Positions 32,399-45,600 of a DNA stretch of 64,000 nucleotides are shown one piece after another; positions within the stretch are counted from its first letter, which is position 1; each line of letters opens with the position of its first letter. A program made the position numbers and the translations under genes. Source of the stretch: Cristatella mucedo (lineage: Eukaryota; Bryozoa; Phylactolaemata; Cristatellidae); the NCBI GenBank assembly GCA_009760855.2, contig WPIO01000072.1, forward strand, positions 1,224,501-1,288,500, read 5' to 3'. The notes under the pieces were generated by a model. The model ran no database searches. It had not been told where the DNA came from and worked only from the letters and a program-made list of their open reading frames with translations.

Positions 32399-35300
32399 AA
32401 GAGCTCGAATGGCTTTTGGGAAAATTCAACTTGTGAAAATTCAGCACCACAGTGCACAGTGCGCCGATGCAATTCGCGGTAGTATCTACGTCCCCTGTCG
32501 CCAAGTGTCACACAATTCTGTGCTTTCAATCGACAGGGTACTGCTTCGAACCGCATCATCTTCACGAAGAGCGATAGCTCAGAGCGTGACCTGTCAGTCA
32601 CTCAGTGGCCTCCATTGCCACATGACATTCGTCTGGTCAACGGCCCGACGGTCAGTGAAGGCGTGCTCCAGCTGTTCCACGAAGGCCAGTGGAGAAGTGT
32701 GTGCAATAACTATGTCAAGTATGCGAAGCTCTCTTAGCTGGCCTTGGGCTGTTAACCGTCCGGCGATTTCGAGTGTGCTCATCATCGTATGCATATAGTG
32801 TTGAATTGGGCAATTTTGATGATATATATTTATCAACTTTATATGAAGCCATTAAGGCGGTGTGGATTTCGATTGGACTTCGTGTGGATGCCTTGCAGCT
32901 GGACAGGTGATGATGCAAACGCAACCTGCAGGCAGCTCGGCTTTGCGAAGGCAAATCATTTCACGTACGAATTCACTGCTAACGACGAGGAGCTGCAAAT
33001 GACAATGCCTTCTCCGGGATGTACACAAGATCAACGAGATATCAGCAGATGCCCGGGCTACCACAGCGGCAAAATCGCATACGGATGGAATATTTGCTGT
33101 AAGCAACTATTTTGCAATGGGCTGAATGTGCTGTCTTCTACCACCGATGTGCGTCTTTTTTTGCTTCTCGTGTAGGAGCCTCGTTTACTTTGGTAGGAAA
33201 GGCAACTTAGAGGGAAGGGTATCCCGAATGCTGAAATTTGTGAGCTCGTGCGATCAGCCTGAGCTAGGTTGCATGTTTTTCAGTCCAGCAGAGGACGCTC
33301 TATCTGCGATGTGAGAGAATTCGGCCAGATTTAGCCTCTGGCAACTGGCTCGGCATCAAGTTCTACAATTCAACGTCCAGACAAGTTCCCGGAGGAATAA
33401 GAGAATCAGCCTCTGTCCTCGAGTTTGTGGACGTTTTCTATGCCGGAGTTAACAAAGCTGATTTTCCGATGGCTGCTATATCCGCATCGCCATTTGTTCC
33501 TTCGCTGAACAATGTACGCTTGATGCGGAATGCCTACGACGCCCTAAATTTCTCGAATGTCAAGAGCTCAGTGAAAATATCACATTGCGACATTGCCTAC
33601 AACGGAGGTATGCGCTACGCTGACTAGTTCTTAAAGCTGTTAAATTTGCGTTTGAGTAGTGAAATTCATGCTAAACCAAGACATGTAGCAACGTAAAAAT
33701 CCACCTGCACTTTATTGCTCTCAATGATAAAAATCTATTGGCTTCTGTAAATGCACGAGTCATTTCATATTTGGCTTGAGCCTAAGTTACATGCTGCTGA
33801 CGAGTCCACAATCTGTTTACAACTTTTGAATATTCTTTACAGGATGGCTCCCCCAAAGCGATGTACAATAGTCTGACAGAAATGAATTTTAAGACTAGTA
33901 GCAGGAAATCTTGAATTCATGTGCTCACCATTCTTTTAGGGGCTATTTCCGAATGTGTTTATGCGTGAATAGGTAGCTGTGGTTTTGGCGCATAATAGGT
34001 CATTTCCTGTCCTAAGATGGAGCTTACATTAAAGCTGACATAAAAAAACGTATATTTTACAATAGAGAAATTTAAATTTAACACTCACCAGAATTTTATA
34101 GTATTTACATCTTTTCTTTTTTACGAATGTGCCGACACACAGCCGCTTGTTAAGCATGCTTCCCACGTGAAACCTTTTAAAAGTTTCACGAACCTTTTAG
34201 AACTTTCCGTAACATTATAAAAGGGCTTCCCTCCTGCCACTATTATCCATTCATCTTTGTAAGCTAGATAACTTCTCTCTCACCAGCCTATTCCTGTAAT
34301 GCAGTGACAACCGCTGACTCGATTACATGAGCCTCGTCTGTCGAGAAAATAAAATACTGCTCGGCTGCGAAGTAGAGCTTTCTCAACGTCTCAACGTCCT
34401 GTGCATCATCCTAATACCAGCGGCACCTCGGCCTATGCACTGCCAGCGGCACCTCAGCCTATGCACTGCCATAGGCACCTTGGCCTATGCACTGCCAGGC
34501 ACGGCCACCACTCGTCAATACCTTTTCGCTTAAAAACCAATTAGCTCAATTAGTAATCTGAAATTCAGATGATGCCGACTCTTTGGAGCTCTCTATGCAC
34601 TCAATGGCAGCCATCTGAATCTCTCCCTCCAAAGCGCTTCTTCGTCAGAAAATGAACCGGCATCAATTTCCACAGCTAATCTAGCTGCTAGCTGATGCAG
34701 AACTGGCGCATTTGAGTTAACAGCATACGCTAGTACGACCGGGCTGGATAAGAAACGTGCTTACTTAAGACGCGCTAAGTTACTCGCTTCCGTAAGCATC
34801 TTTTACACAGCGAACACTTTACAGATGTGATCATTTTCGGCCATACGGTGTGTTTTTTGATATTCTTGGGCCATCTGAATCAACGACCTTACTGTTTGAG
34901 ATTTTCATGAAAAAACTTGGGTCGTTTTAATGAATAAATGACTGCGTATCGTAATGGCCAAGTCCTGCTGTCATGAAGTATTTTCAAAAGGCTATTATTC
35001 AGTGTCCGATGAGGCTAAAATAACCACTACAGGCGAACTATTAACTAAGGCCTTTATTAGTAGGCGCTTTGTAAGCCGTTCAAAATGTTTGTTTTTACTT
35101 TTTATTTGTGCTTTAAATATTGAAAGCTGCCATTTCCTGCCCTGCACAGCAACTACGGCGTCGCTGCGATTTAAGCTGAACTACGTCGAATCAGAAAGCT
35201 AAGACACCACTAAAGGCTATTGAAACAGTGAATCATAGTGGAAAAATATATTCCATATATCCGGAAACCCACACGTATGCATAGCTAGATATAATTGGAT

Positions 35301-35671
35301 GCAGACATCTTAACTTTAAGGCAAACATGGTCAGTCGCCAATAAGCATGTTGAAATTTTGTTGAATATGAACCTATGCCTGATTGGTATTTCTACGAATG
35401 ATGAAACTGAGTACATTTTTGCTGTAACCAGTAACACGCTTCTTTTCCACCTTATATGACATTCCCAGACCGAGATTCAGTTCTTATCAATTTGGCCCAG
35501 GGGTCAAGGTGATAGCTTTTAACGAGCGGGGTCAAGGTGGACGCGTTTGATGATCAAGGTCGTTGGTTCGAACCATTCAGCATGTTTGAAGCACCTCAAT
35601 AGAGATTAAGTTCTCTTAGAGCTCTACACAAATAAATTTTTGTATGTACAATAACGTATACGTATACACAT

Positions 35672-35756
<85 letters not shown>

Positions 35757-35757
35757 A

Positions 35758-35816
<59 letters not shown>

Positions 35817-36571
35817 TACATATGCTTTGTCTCAGGAACTTACGCATTTAATAATACCGTTACTATTATATGTTGACTACCAGTGAATTGATTCTAATCC
35901 ATGCCATCTGAAGCCATATGTAGCCATTGTCCTCCATAGGTCACGGCATCTATATCACAACATACCTCGGCCTTGTTGAGCTAACTTGTAACAGAATTTA
36001 CAATAACATTGGGCATGGAGCCTATGTGCGCCTCGTTGACGTGCTTCCTCGCCAGTGGAGATGGCGAGAGTGTGACATGTGCAGCTCATGCTCTCCAGAA
36101 GTCACGCCGGCACTCGTTACTGGCACCATGCGACCCAGTGCTCAGGCATGCTCTGTGGTATGTCTGATGCTGCTTGCTCAATGCAGTTGCACTCTACTCT
36201 GACCTCGGGTACTTGCGCAACGTAACAGCTACGAGCTAGTAGCTGTTAAGGCCTAATAGGCCTCGGGGATTTTAAGGGAGTTCGCGGAATCTCGCTAGTC
36301 AGTCCTCTGTGTTGCCACCGGTGCGTCGGTTTGTACATACATGAGGGGGATCAGCCACCCAACCCGTCCTCAGCTAGCTGCAGTGGCGCCGCCTCTCAAA
36401 AAAGTAGCTAACCGTCACCAAAGCTCTACATTTGACCGAGTAAGCTTTCTCTGCTGCTGCTGCTGCAACTCTTGAAGATGTGAATTATTACGGCATTATT
36501 AGTCGGCCAGCGTCCCCAGATTCTCACACGAAAGTAAAGTGAGCGTGCTCCTCTTACTGCACTTATAAAAT

Positions 36572-36631
<60 letters not shown>

Positions 36632-39600
36632 AAACACTTACTGCAAGCCTGAGCTGCTTTCCTTTCTGGGTTCTTGTAGTTTTAACTTAAAGTTGATGGA
36701 TAGTTGAATAAAGTCCTAGCTCTCTTGGGATGCTATACAAATGACTTATTAATGTTATTATTATAATGATTATTACTACTTTTTATTATTATACCTTTTC
36801 CCAAAACTTTTCATTCAGCAGTTTTGCCTTTCTCCTGCTGGTTTGTGTACTATTATTGTTTCACCATCCTTCGCAATCATTATATTGATCATTACTACTA
36901 TTTATTATTATACCTTTCTCCAAAACTTTTTATTCAGACGTGTCTTTCTCCAGCTGGTTTGTCTACTACTACCGTTTCACCATCCTTCGCAATCATGCAA
37001 TCGTATCTATTCGCATTACTTACGGGACTTCTCCTAATGAAGCTACAGTCTCGTGTTTAGTTTTTGCATTACGAAATCGAGATTACTGGCTGCCTATTGC
37101 ACATACCAACCGCCACCTGGGCTTAGAGTAAGCCGCCAAAGGTTAAACTGCGCACCAACCGCTTAGTGTTCAAGGCCTAGTAAAGCCATTTGTAAGGATT
37201 CATTAATGCAGACCAGTGCAGCTACTGTTCCCACTCCAATACAAACAGAAAAGCCCGTTCATGTCCTACTTCTTCCATGAGCTCATTATGCTGAAGTACG
37301 CACTCCAGAATTGGCAACTGCAGATGATGTGACCGTAAAAATGGTTTTTTAAATTAGTTAGTATAGGTGATGCGAATGCGTAGTCATAAAGCCCGTATTT
37401 TCATATCAAAGCATTAATTAAATGAGGAAGCATTAAATGAGGAATTCCTGATGCTGGATTGCTGAATTAAGAAATTCGTCACAGTCCTTTGTAGAATATC
37501 CAACTTATAATATCGCGATCCAGACCAAGGTCTGGCCGAGGTCGTGGGCTCGTGTCCCATGGCATATGTAAAGCGGCTGAATAGAGATTAAGTTCTCTTA
37601 GGGCGAATTACAGATGAAATATAATGTATACAAATAGCATTCAATTCGACTGCCAAATAAAAAACTGGTTCTCCTAATTCTCGTAATTTCGAGATCTTCT
37701 TAAATCTCTGACTGATTTAGATACAAAAGTCACATCTAGAGCATATGGAAAATCTTGTCTCTTGCATCAATGAAATTCTGATATGGATCCTTGCTAATTG
37801 TTGCTAGTTCCTGCAGCCACCCCGATAAAGATTTCTCTTAGGGCGCTACACCAACGAGTTAAATTATAATTACTATCATGCAAGCCTTCTAGAAACAAAA
37901 TTCATCTTAACAGCGACGGCTACTTTGGCTCCATTCTGCTCGAAGGCCCCAAGGGGCGCTGTCTTTGTGTTCCTCCTCCTGCAAGCTCTCTCTCGTTGGC
38001 TAAATTAACCAGATATTGAGTTTCAATTGCTCTAACGCTATCTCCAACTTTAATAAACCGTCCTAAAATTCTAAAAAAAGGTAGATCTGCTGGGTTTTTA
38101 ACTTTTTCATGTTTTCACTCGGCAGCCAGGTCGTGGGTTCGAGTTCTGCAGCAGAAAATTGATTGCCTCCTTCAAGTGGAGTGAAAGCATCCAGGGCCTG
38201 TATATTACTAATACTATGTAAATGAGACGCTGCGAAGCTACCCGTGGTTTCTTTCTCTGTTACCCCTATCAATTAGCGCATTGTGGCTAAACCGTCAGCA
38301 GCAGCTCTGACCTAATTTGCCGCGTAAGCATTGATGTATGCGGAGTCCGTCGTGGTCTACTTACTTGGACTATAGGTAGGCTCATGGAATTGGACTTCGA
38401 CAGTACGAGCTTTCAAGCTTTGCCACTGACTATTTTAGCAACGGCATCGATAACAATAAAGTGCGCCATTTTTATACAATGAAGAGTGGTGTCTCTCGAT
38501 TTTTTGGCTACTAATGATATAATTAAAACTTGAGAGTGCCTAAACGAGCATTTTATCGTTCATTCAGTCCGCGCACAGAGTTGGGGCGATTCCTGTCAAT
38601 TTAAGAGAAAACTTCAAAAAATGAGCATTGTTAAGCGCAGGTTTAAACACCGTTTTAGGAAGTCTGGGTCTGACGACGATCTAGAAAAAATTCAAGGAAT
38701 TTCTCCGAGTTTACATCCGGGAGCTTTGTAAAGTCAAGGCCTCTTTTTTCACTTGTAAACTCAAGTCCTGTCAGTCAGACCCGTAACAGATTTATAAGAC
38801 GGTGAGCAATTTGCATGCAAATTCAGAGAGGTTCCACTCCCTGTATTTAAAAGACGCGGCCTACAAAATTTCATCCTTTTTCACCAAAAGAATTATGATG
38901 CCTCCCAGCCTTCGAGCACCTCGAATTCTCTCACCCTTGCTGCATGTGACATCCGCACATGGATGGCAGCAAATTATCTTAGAGTAAATAATGACAAAAC
39001 TAACTTAGCATAGGCTATTCTCTAATCGATTCTCCAGAAATGTGATCCACTTGATCAAATATAATCACACTAGAGTACGCTACCAGCTCTTAAAACTACT
39101 AATCCTGCAATCTGCCAACACGCGGATCACATTCAGCCTGTAGTTTCTTTATTTTTGGTATACAAAATCATCTGCTAATCCCGAAACCCCAAGACGCTTG
39201 ATATGGCTGCTGTGCGTACACGAATATTCTCAAGATCCCTTCTGGTCAATACCGTTCCGACCTTCACTAACTTGTAAAAGGCTTCAGCACTTCGCTAGCC
39301 AACGCCGTAGAAGAGTTTGCAACTCTGGCTAAGCACAATTCACCCTCTCTGTCAGAGGATCTATGGCTTATTGCAGATTCTAAGCCAATCACGCTTGAAC
39401 AAGAATTCTCAAGTTAAGGCACAACTGTTCATCACCTGGTTTACGAGTAGTACCCTGGTCAAACAATTCCATTTTTTCCAGAGTCAGTTTTCTCAAATCC
39501 ACAATCCAAAATGCTTATGTCAACAGTCAACCACCTCTTTAACCACTACCAGCTAAGCATCTTACCTCAGTAACTTTGAGGTGATTCAGCAAAGCCTAAA

Positions 39601-42600
39601 TGACGCATCTTTGAAATTAGGTCAAGGAGCAGGTATTATTACCCATACACTGTTTTCAGGTTCATTGTAAGCTCAAATCCTACTGGATAATCTTTAGTAT
39701 CTCTTATTTTCTGTCCTGCTAGCGACCAGTTGCCAAATGTGGAAGTTTTTTTCACCCACCAGGTTTAAATGCCATATTTATTTCTCTTTTTCCTGACCTC
39801 CCAGTTCTTAGCACAAGGAGTCGCTCTCTTTTAATGATGAGTGATTTCAATATGTATTTCGATAGTCCATCTGATCTGATCTGTTCAAAAAAATGCTCTC
39901 AGAGCCTTTCTGCTGCCCTACTCATGTTCAAGCGTGTACAAAACAAAAGAGCATCCTTCTGCCACAGTATCTTTTCGACTTTTATCGTCACCCATGGTTT
40001 CGCCTCCTATGCGGATTTTGTGCTCGCAAGATTGGCTTTCTGTTTCGGCATCTACATTTATAAGTCAATCAAGAAACCGAAAGTATCTTGATGCAGGCAG
40101 TAGAACATTTGCATTCAGTGCTTGACCTTCTATTTGACCTTGTTGACCAACTTTCCTCTCTGAGTCAATACTACTCCATGAGCAAGCCTAAAGTAATGAT
40201 TAGCTCTCATTGTAATTTACGTCAACGTGTCGTTTCCCTCTACACAAGTATTGCAAATGTATCCGTGGCAACCTGTAAAGTCCTTGCCTGTTAGTTCCCA
40301 AACTGAAGACATCGCTGAAAAGAACACCAATATTTGTAGATGTCACAAGATCAATTTAATTAATATCTTACTTAATTTTTGCAAAATTGCACTTGGATTT
40401 TAGCTTTTGGCAGATTTAAAAAACCTTAAGAAATCACTAAGAATTATAAATATTTTATGGTTACATATTTCATATCCATAACGAACATTGAAGCTTCACT
40501 TGTAGAGTATTTTTATTTAAAATATTTTGTTAGAAACAGTAAAGTGGTTAAAAAAACAGCTGCTTACTCTTACTTGATTTTGGGAAAAAAAATTGTTTTA
40601 CCATAGCTGTTAAAAAGTTACCAGAAACCCTACTCAACGGCGATTATAAAATCCTATAGTCATTTCACCTAACGTCATCAAAATTTGTATTCTAAAAGTA
40701 CGAAATCCGCAACAAAACCTATCCAACCCAAATAATGAAAAGAGCTGATGGAGTATATGCCGAATTTAACTCAGATTTGAAATTACGCGTTGATCTGTCA
40801 AGTATTGGCTGAGTTATTGGTTTTACATGGCACAAAGCTGCACTGTAAAAAAGCTGTTTAAAGTAACAACTATGCACCTCAGCAAGCAGCAAACATATAC
40901 CTTAATGTACCGAGGTTTAGTAAGTTGGGACGCAAGCCATTTCTGGTGCAAATATTTTGAAATTTTCAATAATGGGTGTGCTACTTTCGATTTCATTCAG
41001 GGTTAAGCATAGTTTTCTATTGTTTTTTAATGTTTAGCCCTAATTTGTAAGTCATCGACACTTCAGATCGTATTTCTAAAACGCTTGTCTTTTGAAAGAT
41101 TCCCAAACCAATTATTTGACAGTTGGACCAATCGCATCAGTATTTTTTCGCCGATCACCCTTAAATAATAAGAAAGATAGTGGCAAAAAACAAGCAATTA
41201 TTATAGGATATTATATATTACTCCCTGAGAACCGCTTATATTTCTAATTCTGTTTACTTTGCATGTGCCTATGCATGATTCTGTACAAGATTCAGACGAC
41301 AGGTTAAACTAGGAGCACCTGATTACCTTCTTGTTAGCTTATATATGCTTATCTAAGTGTGATGTCTTGATTTTCATTAAAAGTTTGTTATTGTTTCTCT
41401 TGCAGCAAGCTGGACGATGGTATGGTTCTTCCATATACAAAGTTTAATAGTAATCATTGTTAAGTTTTGCCAGCAAAGTATGCAACTTTTGTTCGTAAGG
41501 TAACATACTCGCTTGACTCATTAATCTTAGTTTCTTGCTTTACTGGAGGGGGTTATCAAGGGAAGGTACGTTTGTAAACTTAAATTGCAAACATTTACTG
41601 TGCCATGCAGGAATGCACTGAAAGAAAAAAATAAGCTAAACATCGGAAAGTAAACTAAAGATGAGTTTGACTGGCAAAAAATGGTTGCATCTATACGACA
41701 CGACGATGTGACCCTTCTTCAGCTCAGCATTTAATTGCGTTGATATTCCTGGCTGCTTTGGCTCTATACAATAGTTGAACTCTTTATACGTATACTTCGT
41801 AGTGCTGTACCTGACTCTGTGCATTTCTCTATATTGAGAGGTTTCTTGTCCTGAACTTACGCTGGCTGCATTTTCGTTTCTTCACTACCAGCGTCGGTGC
41901 TCTGATGCTAAAAGAGTTCAAACTAAGCGTGCCACATGTGCCCATGTCCTCTCACCTACGGTTACATAATAATGATATAGGATGACCAGGTGTAACTGTA
42001 AGAGGCTGCTAATGCGCAAGGGCGTGGTCACACGCAGGCGCGATTGGCAAGTGCTGTGCTGCAAGTGAGGAGGTCGTGATGGTCAATTCATTCGCTAAAT
42101 TTAATGAAAAAAATGTGTGCTCTGGTAGCTAGCTAAAGCCGACGGCACGCTGGTCAGCACTCGCCACCGTTGGTCTTAAACAGCGCTGTTTGCTGGGATT
42201 TTTTCTTTTTCTTTTAGAGCTTGTTCAACTCGGCCCGAGGCTTCTTGTCGGTGGCGCTGCTCGAGGCGTACCGAGACCCTATCGTGCGCAGTGCTTATCT
42301 GAGCCTCTACAATGGTGACTGTCACGGCCGCCTGGAGGACTGCGGCAAAGCAGTCGCACCGCTGCTTGCAAGGTGGGACCTAAGGAACACTACAGTGGAC
42401 CGTCCTCTGCCCCAGGCGATGATCACGTCGCAGTCGAAGATGACACTAGTCTTTAACAAAGACCGTATTTATCAGCCGGAGGATTGCAAAGATGTCGCTC
42501 AGTGCGTTTTCTTTGTCATTCTTATCACAAAGAGCTCAGGTACGCGTCAATTGTTAGCGCATCACAAGATACGTAGCTTATCTTTTGGATCTTGCTAATG

Positions 42601-45600
42601 TGATTGCCAAGCACAGTCTAGGCTTTCACTTCTATGCGGACGACACTCAGTTTTATCTTTGCTTTGATTCCTGCCAGCCCTCCAGCACGTCAAATTCTCT
42701 CAACTCCCTTGCCACATCTATTGATGACCTCTGCACACGGGTGGCAGCAAATTTCCTTAAATTGAAGGAGGATGAAACCAACTTATTAGTTATGGGCAAG
42801 CCAAGTGTGATTCAGAAATTAGAAAGCTAATAATCAAAATTGGCTCTACCACCGTAACTCCTGTTGGTCTGCACGAAATCTAGGTGTCATGTTCCAAAGT
42901 GACCTTTCGTTCGACGACTACATCAGCTCCACAATCAAGTCTGCCTACTTTCAGCTATACAACATTGCTAAAATTCGCCCTTGTTTAGACAGGGATACCA
43001 CATCTAAGTTAGTCTATGCATTTGGAACATCTCTTCTTGACTTCTGTAACTCACTGCTTGCTGATCTACTCGCCTGTGCAATTAGGCGCTTACAGCTGGT
43101 GCAAAGCTCGGCAGCTAGGCTTGTCTGCGTGAGCGTCGCAGTTGCCATATCACACCACTTATCACAGACATGCGCTGGCTCTCAGTCAAGCAACGCATAA
43201 ACTTAAAGGTTAGTGTTGCTCACTTGCAGGTCCCTTCGCTCCAGCCCACCTATGGGATTTACTACCCCACCAGGCTAAGCATCGCACCACCCGCTTTTCG
43301 GAATATAATCGTTTAGCTATAACCCGTAAAAACCTCAAATCCGTTGGAGACCGTGCCTTTACTTTGTATGCTCCCAAAACCTGGAAATTACTCCCGACTT
43401 CCGTCAGGACATCCCCTGACTTGACCGCATTTAGAAAAACTAAAATCGCACTTGTTTATGACTGCATTTTGTGGGTCCACGTGATTCGATTTTGATGAGC
43501 TTATGCGTGCTGACACTGTTGCATGCTGCCACTAACCACACTTGTATACTGACCCTGTGCATGTCACCCTAACCGTGTAATTCTTTTTTTTTTATTGAGC
43601 ACGCTACCACTATTATTCGATATTGTTTCCTTTGCAGAAAATGTAAAGCGCCTAGAGAGAGAGATTGAGTTTTCTTAGGGCGCTTTACCAATTGTTTTAT
43701 TGTTATCATCATTTTTATTTGTGGTGCACTTTATTTATTCTAACTTTCTACAGATCGTCCCAATGCTGAAGTGTCAGTCAATAATACGATAATATCAAGC
43801 AACAATTTGCACGGACTTATGATTGAGAACGTGCGAAGCTTCGTGAGTGTGAACAACAGCAGATTTGCAGGGAATCAATATGGTGCAGGTGGGTTTGCTG
43901 AAGCGCTGTCAATATCACGGTACTCGGCAAGGATCTAATCCAATGAAATCAGAACTAAGCCTAGGTGGCGATGAGGGAATTACTAACCTATGTGTTTTTT
44001 CCATCGGAAGTTATGGTATACTTTCAGTCTTGTGTGTGCTGTTGTTTCCGTGTCTTACTCTAAATGTGTTGCAAGTCAAACTGTCAAAGCGTGTTGCCAG
44101 ACAGTCTGTGGTCTGCTGCTTTTTAGCCCGTTTGAACTCACACTTGATACTAATTTTTAGGGCAATAGCACAATCCGCAAGCTACTTGGAGGGAGTTTCA
44201 TGAGCATAGCTCAGGGCAGCCTAATTTTAGTAACGGCCATGTTAATAGCAAGCCATAAGTTTTGCTCATGTCACACTTAAAATTGAGCCTTCTCTTCCAT
44301 TCTCTAAATTAAAGTACCATTAAATTGCTGTTAAGGAATTTCATAGATGCCGACAAACTCAAGCTTATTGGTCGTGATCTTTTCCCCGTTTGGTTATTGG
44401 TTCGTTCTCCTAGCCCATCATTTTATTAGCCTCAGTCGATGTCATATTTTCTGCTTTCCGGTATTGGGGACCACATTCTGCTTGCTAATAGTCGGATTTG
44501 TAAGGCCGTAGAGCCATTCGAACACCTTGCCGTTAGTGTCTTTTAGCTAGGTCATTATGCCCCCAGTGTAATTGCACGTTAAGGGCAGTATAATGTCAGT
44601 AATATTCCGAACTGTGAAGACTCAGTGTCATCACGAGCCTCTATTTTGTCGGCACGCTGTATCAGAAGAAATAAATGGCTTATATCTGCTACGCATATTT
44701 CCTTCAAGTACGCATATGCAGTGTAAACTAAGGATAATGGCTTATAGCTGTTGTGCTCACGGGCATCCTCAATAGGGGCTTAGCATATTTTACTGCTTGC
44801 GTGCGAAATTGTAGTCAGGCTTGCACCTATGGTATGCGGTGTGCTGGAGCGCCTTTGCCTAATGGTACCGAATCATTTTCTTGACCACTGACGCCATATC
44901 TCACTCGGTCTAATGAGGGGAGGGGGGTTACATGTTTCCGCATTGGTCCTCTTGCGGATACCTGCGCGATCAAGCATACATTTTTAGCCCGCATACGGTT
45001 CTAAAATGGACCCGTATCCTTGACTTTTCTTTGCGTGAAGAAAAATTGTGACCTTTTTTGCGTTTCCGCCAATTTTGTTCGTTGGAATTTTTCTACGTAA
45101 GCATTGAGCCAGTTGCTTCCTCTGTCAAATCTTTTCAAGCAGCTGAGCCTTCAGTAACTTAAGACGGTACTTTTTTTAGGGCTACAGATTAATGGAGGAG
45201 CAGCTGATTTGGCTATTGAGAATTCCGTCTTTATAAATAACCGAGACTCTGGACTGAACATAACATATTCCGGCGGTAGAAGAGTTTTGCGGAATCTCGT
45301 CATCGAGGAAAACCATGGCACTGGCCTTTGGCTGAAGCCTGTAAAAATTTTCAAGGCAAGATTAGAAAGGCATCAAATAACAGAGGTAAAAGGAAGACTG
45401 AAATTTTCCTTACTTATGCCATGCAGTAATTTCATTCTTATCGGGAGCTGGCTTGGTAATTCGTTCAATCGGCCAATCACGAAAATTAGTCTTTCGCGTA
45501 TTTACGCAACTCACCTATATCGCAAAGCTCAGAAGGCAGACAAAAGTGAGTCTTAGTAGTCAAGTTGTCAAATGTCAAGTGCATGAATTATTTATATTTA

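Larger units (their letters stand above)
27360..32536 (+). other. Gene 2 intron 1, 5.2 kb
   Basis: GT-AG, phase 0. Contents: LINE 3' end 28130-28216, Tigger-like MITE 28791-29095, SINE1 30405-30580, Tigger-like MITE 30970-31637, and compound microsatellites 32168-32394. A 65-codon acidic open frame at 29794-29991 has no splice or family support. Stretches 27600-28120, 28340-28780, 29100-30400 and 31650-32160 hold nothing I can name. Confidence 0.7.
33608..35939 (+). other. Gene 2 intron 4, 2.3 kb
   Basis: GT-AG, phase 1. It holds a degenerate tandem repeat of about 29 bp at 34417-34497 (units built on ggcacctcggcctatgcact), a SINE2 copy at 35500-35640 and CA/TA microsatellites at 35672-35813. 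The rest (33650-34400, 34550-35490) is AT-rich with nothing recognisable. Confidence 0.65.
36158..42217 (+). other. Gene 2 intron 5, 6.1 kb
   Basis: GT-AG, phase 0. Contents: (CTG)n near 36453-36470, (TA)n 36571-36629, two related ~110-bp stretches near 36830 and 36950 (both with ctggtttgt and gtttcaccatccttcgcaat), SINE2 pieces at 37505-37622, 37820-37860 and 38110-38160, and LINE fragments at 38800-39130 and 39620-40320. 40330-42210 is AT-rich with no assignable feature. Confidence 0.65.

Noticed and set aside
32115-32798. 227-codon plus-strand open frame
   Set aside because: Its first half is the ACTC/CA/CT microsatellite and its second half reads exon 2 of gene 2 in the wrong frame; the SRCR frame is the supported one.
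33126-33283. Acceptor tctcgtgtag at 33178 for gene 2 exon 4
   Set aside because: Joining there gives TGA at the junction. The acceptor at 33283 restores the SRCR ending LRC and keeps frame through to the next exon.
31290-34497. CRISPR-like arrays
   Set aside because: Short tandem units at 31290-31356 and 34417-34497 have no unique spacers and the genome is eukaryotic.
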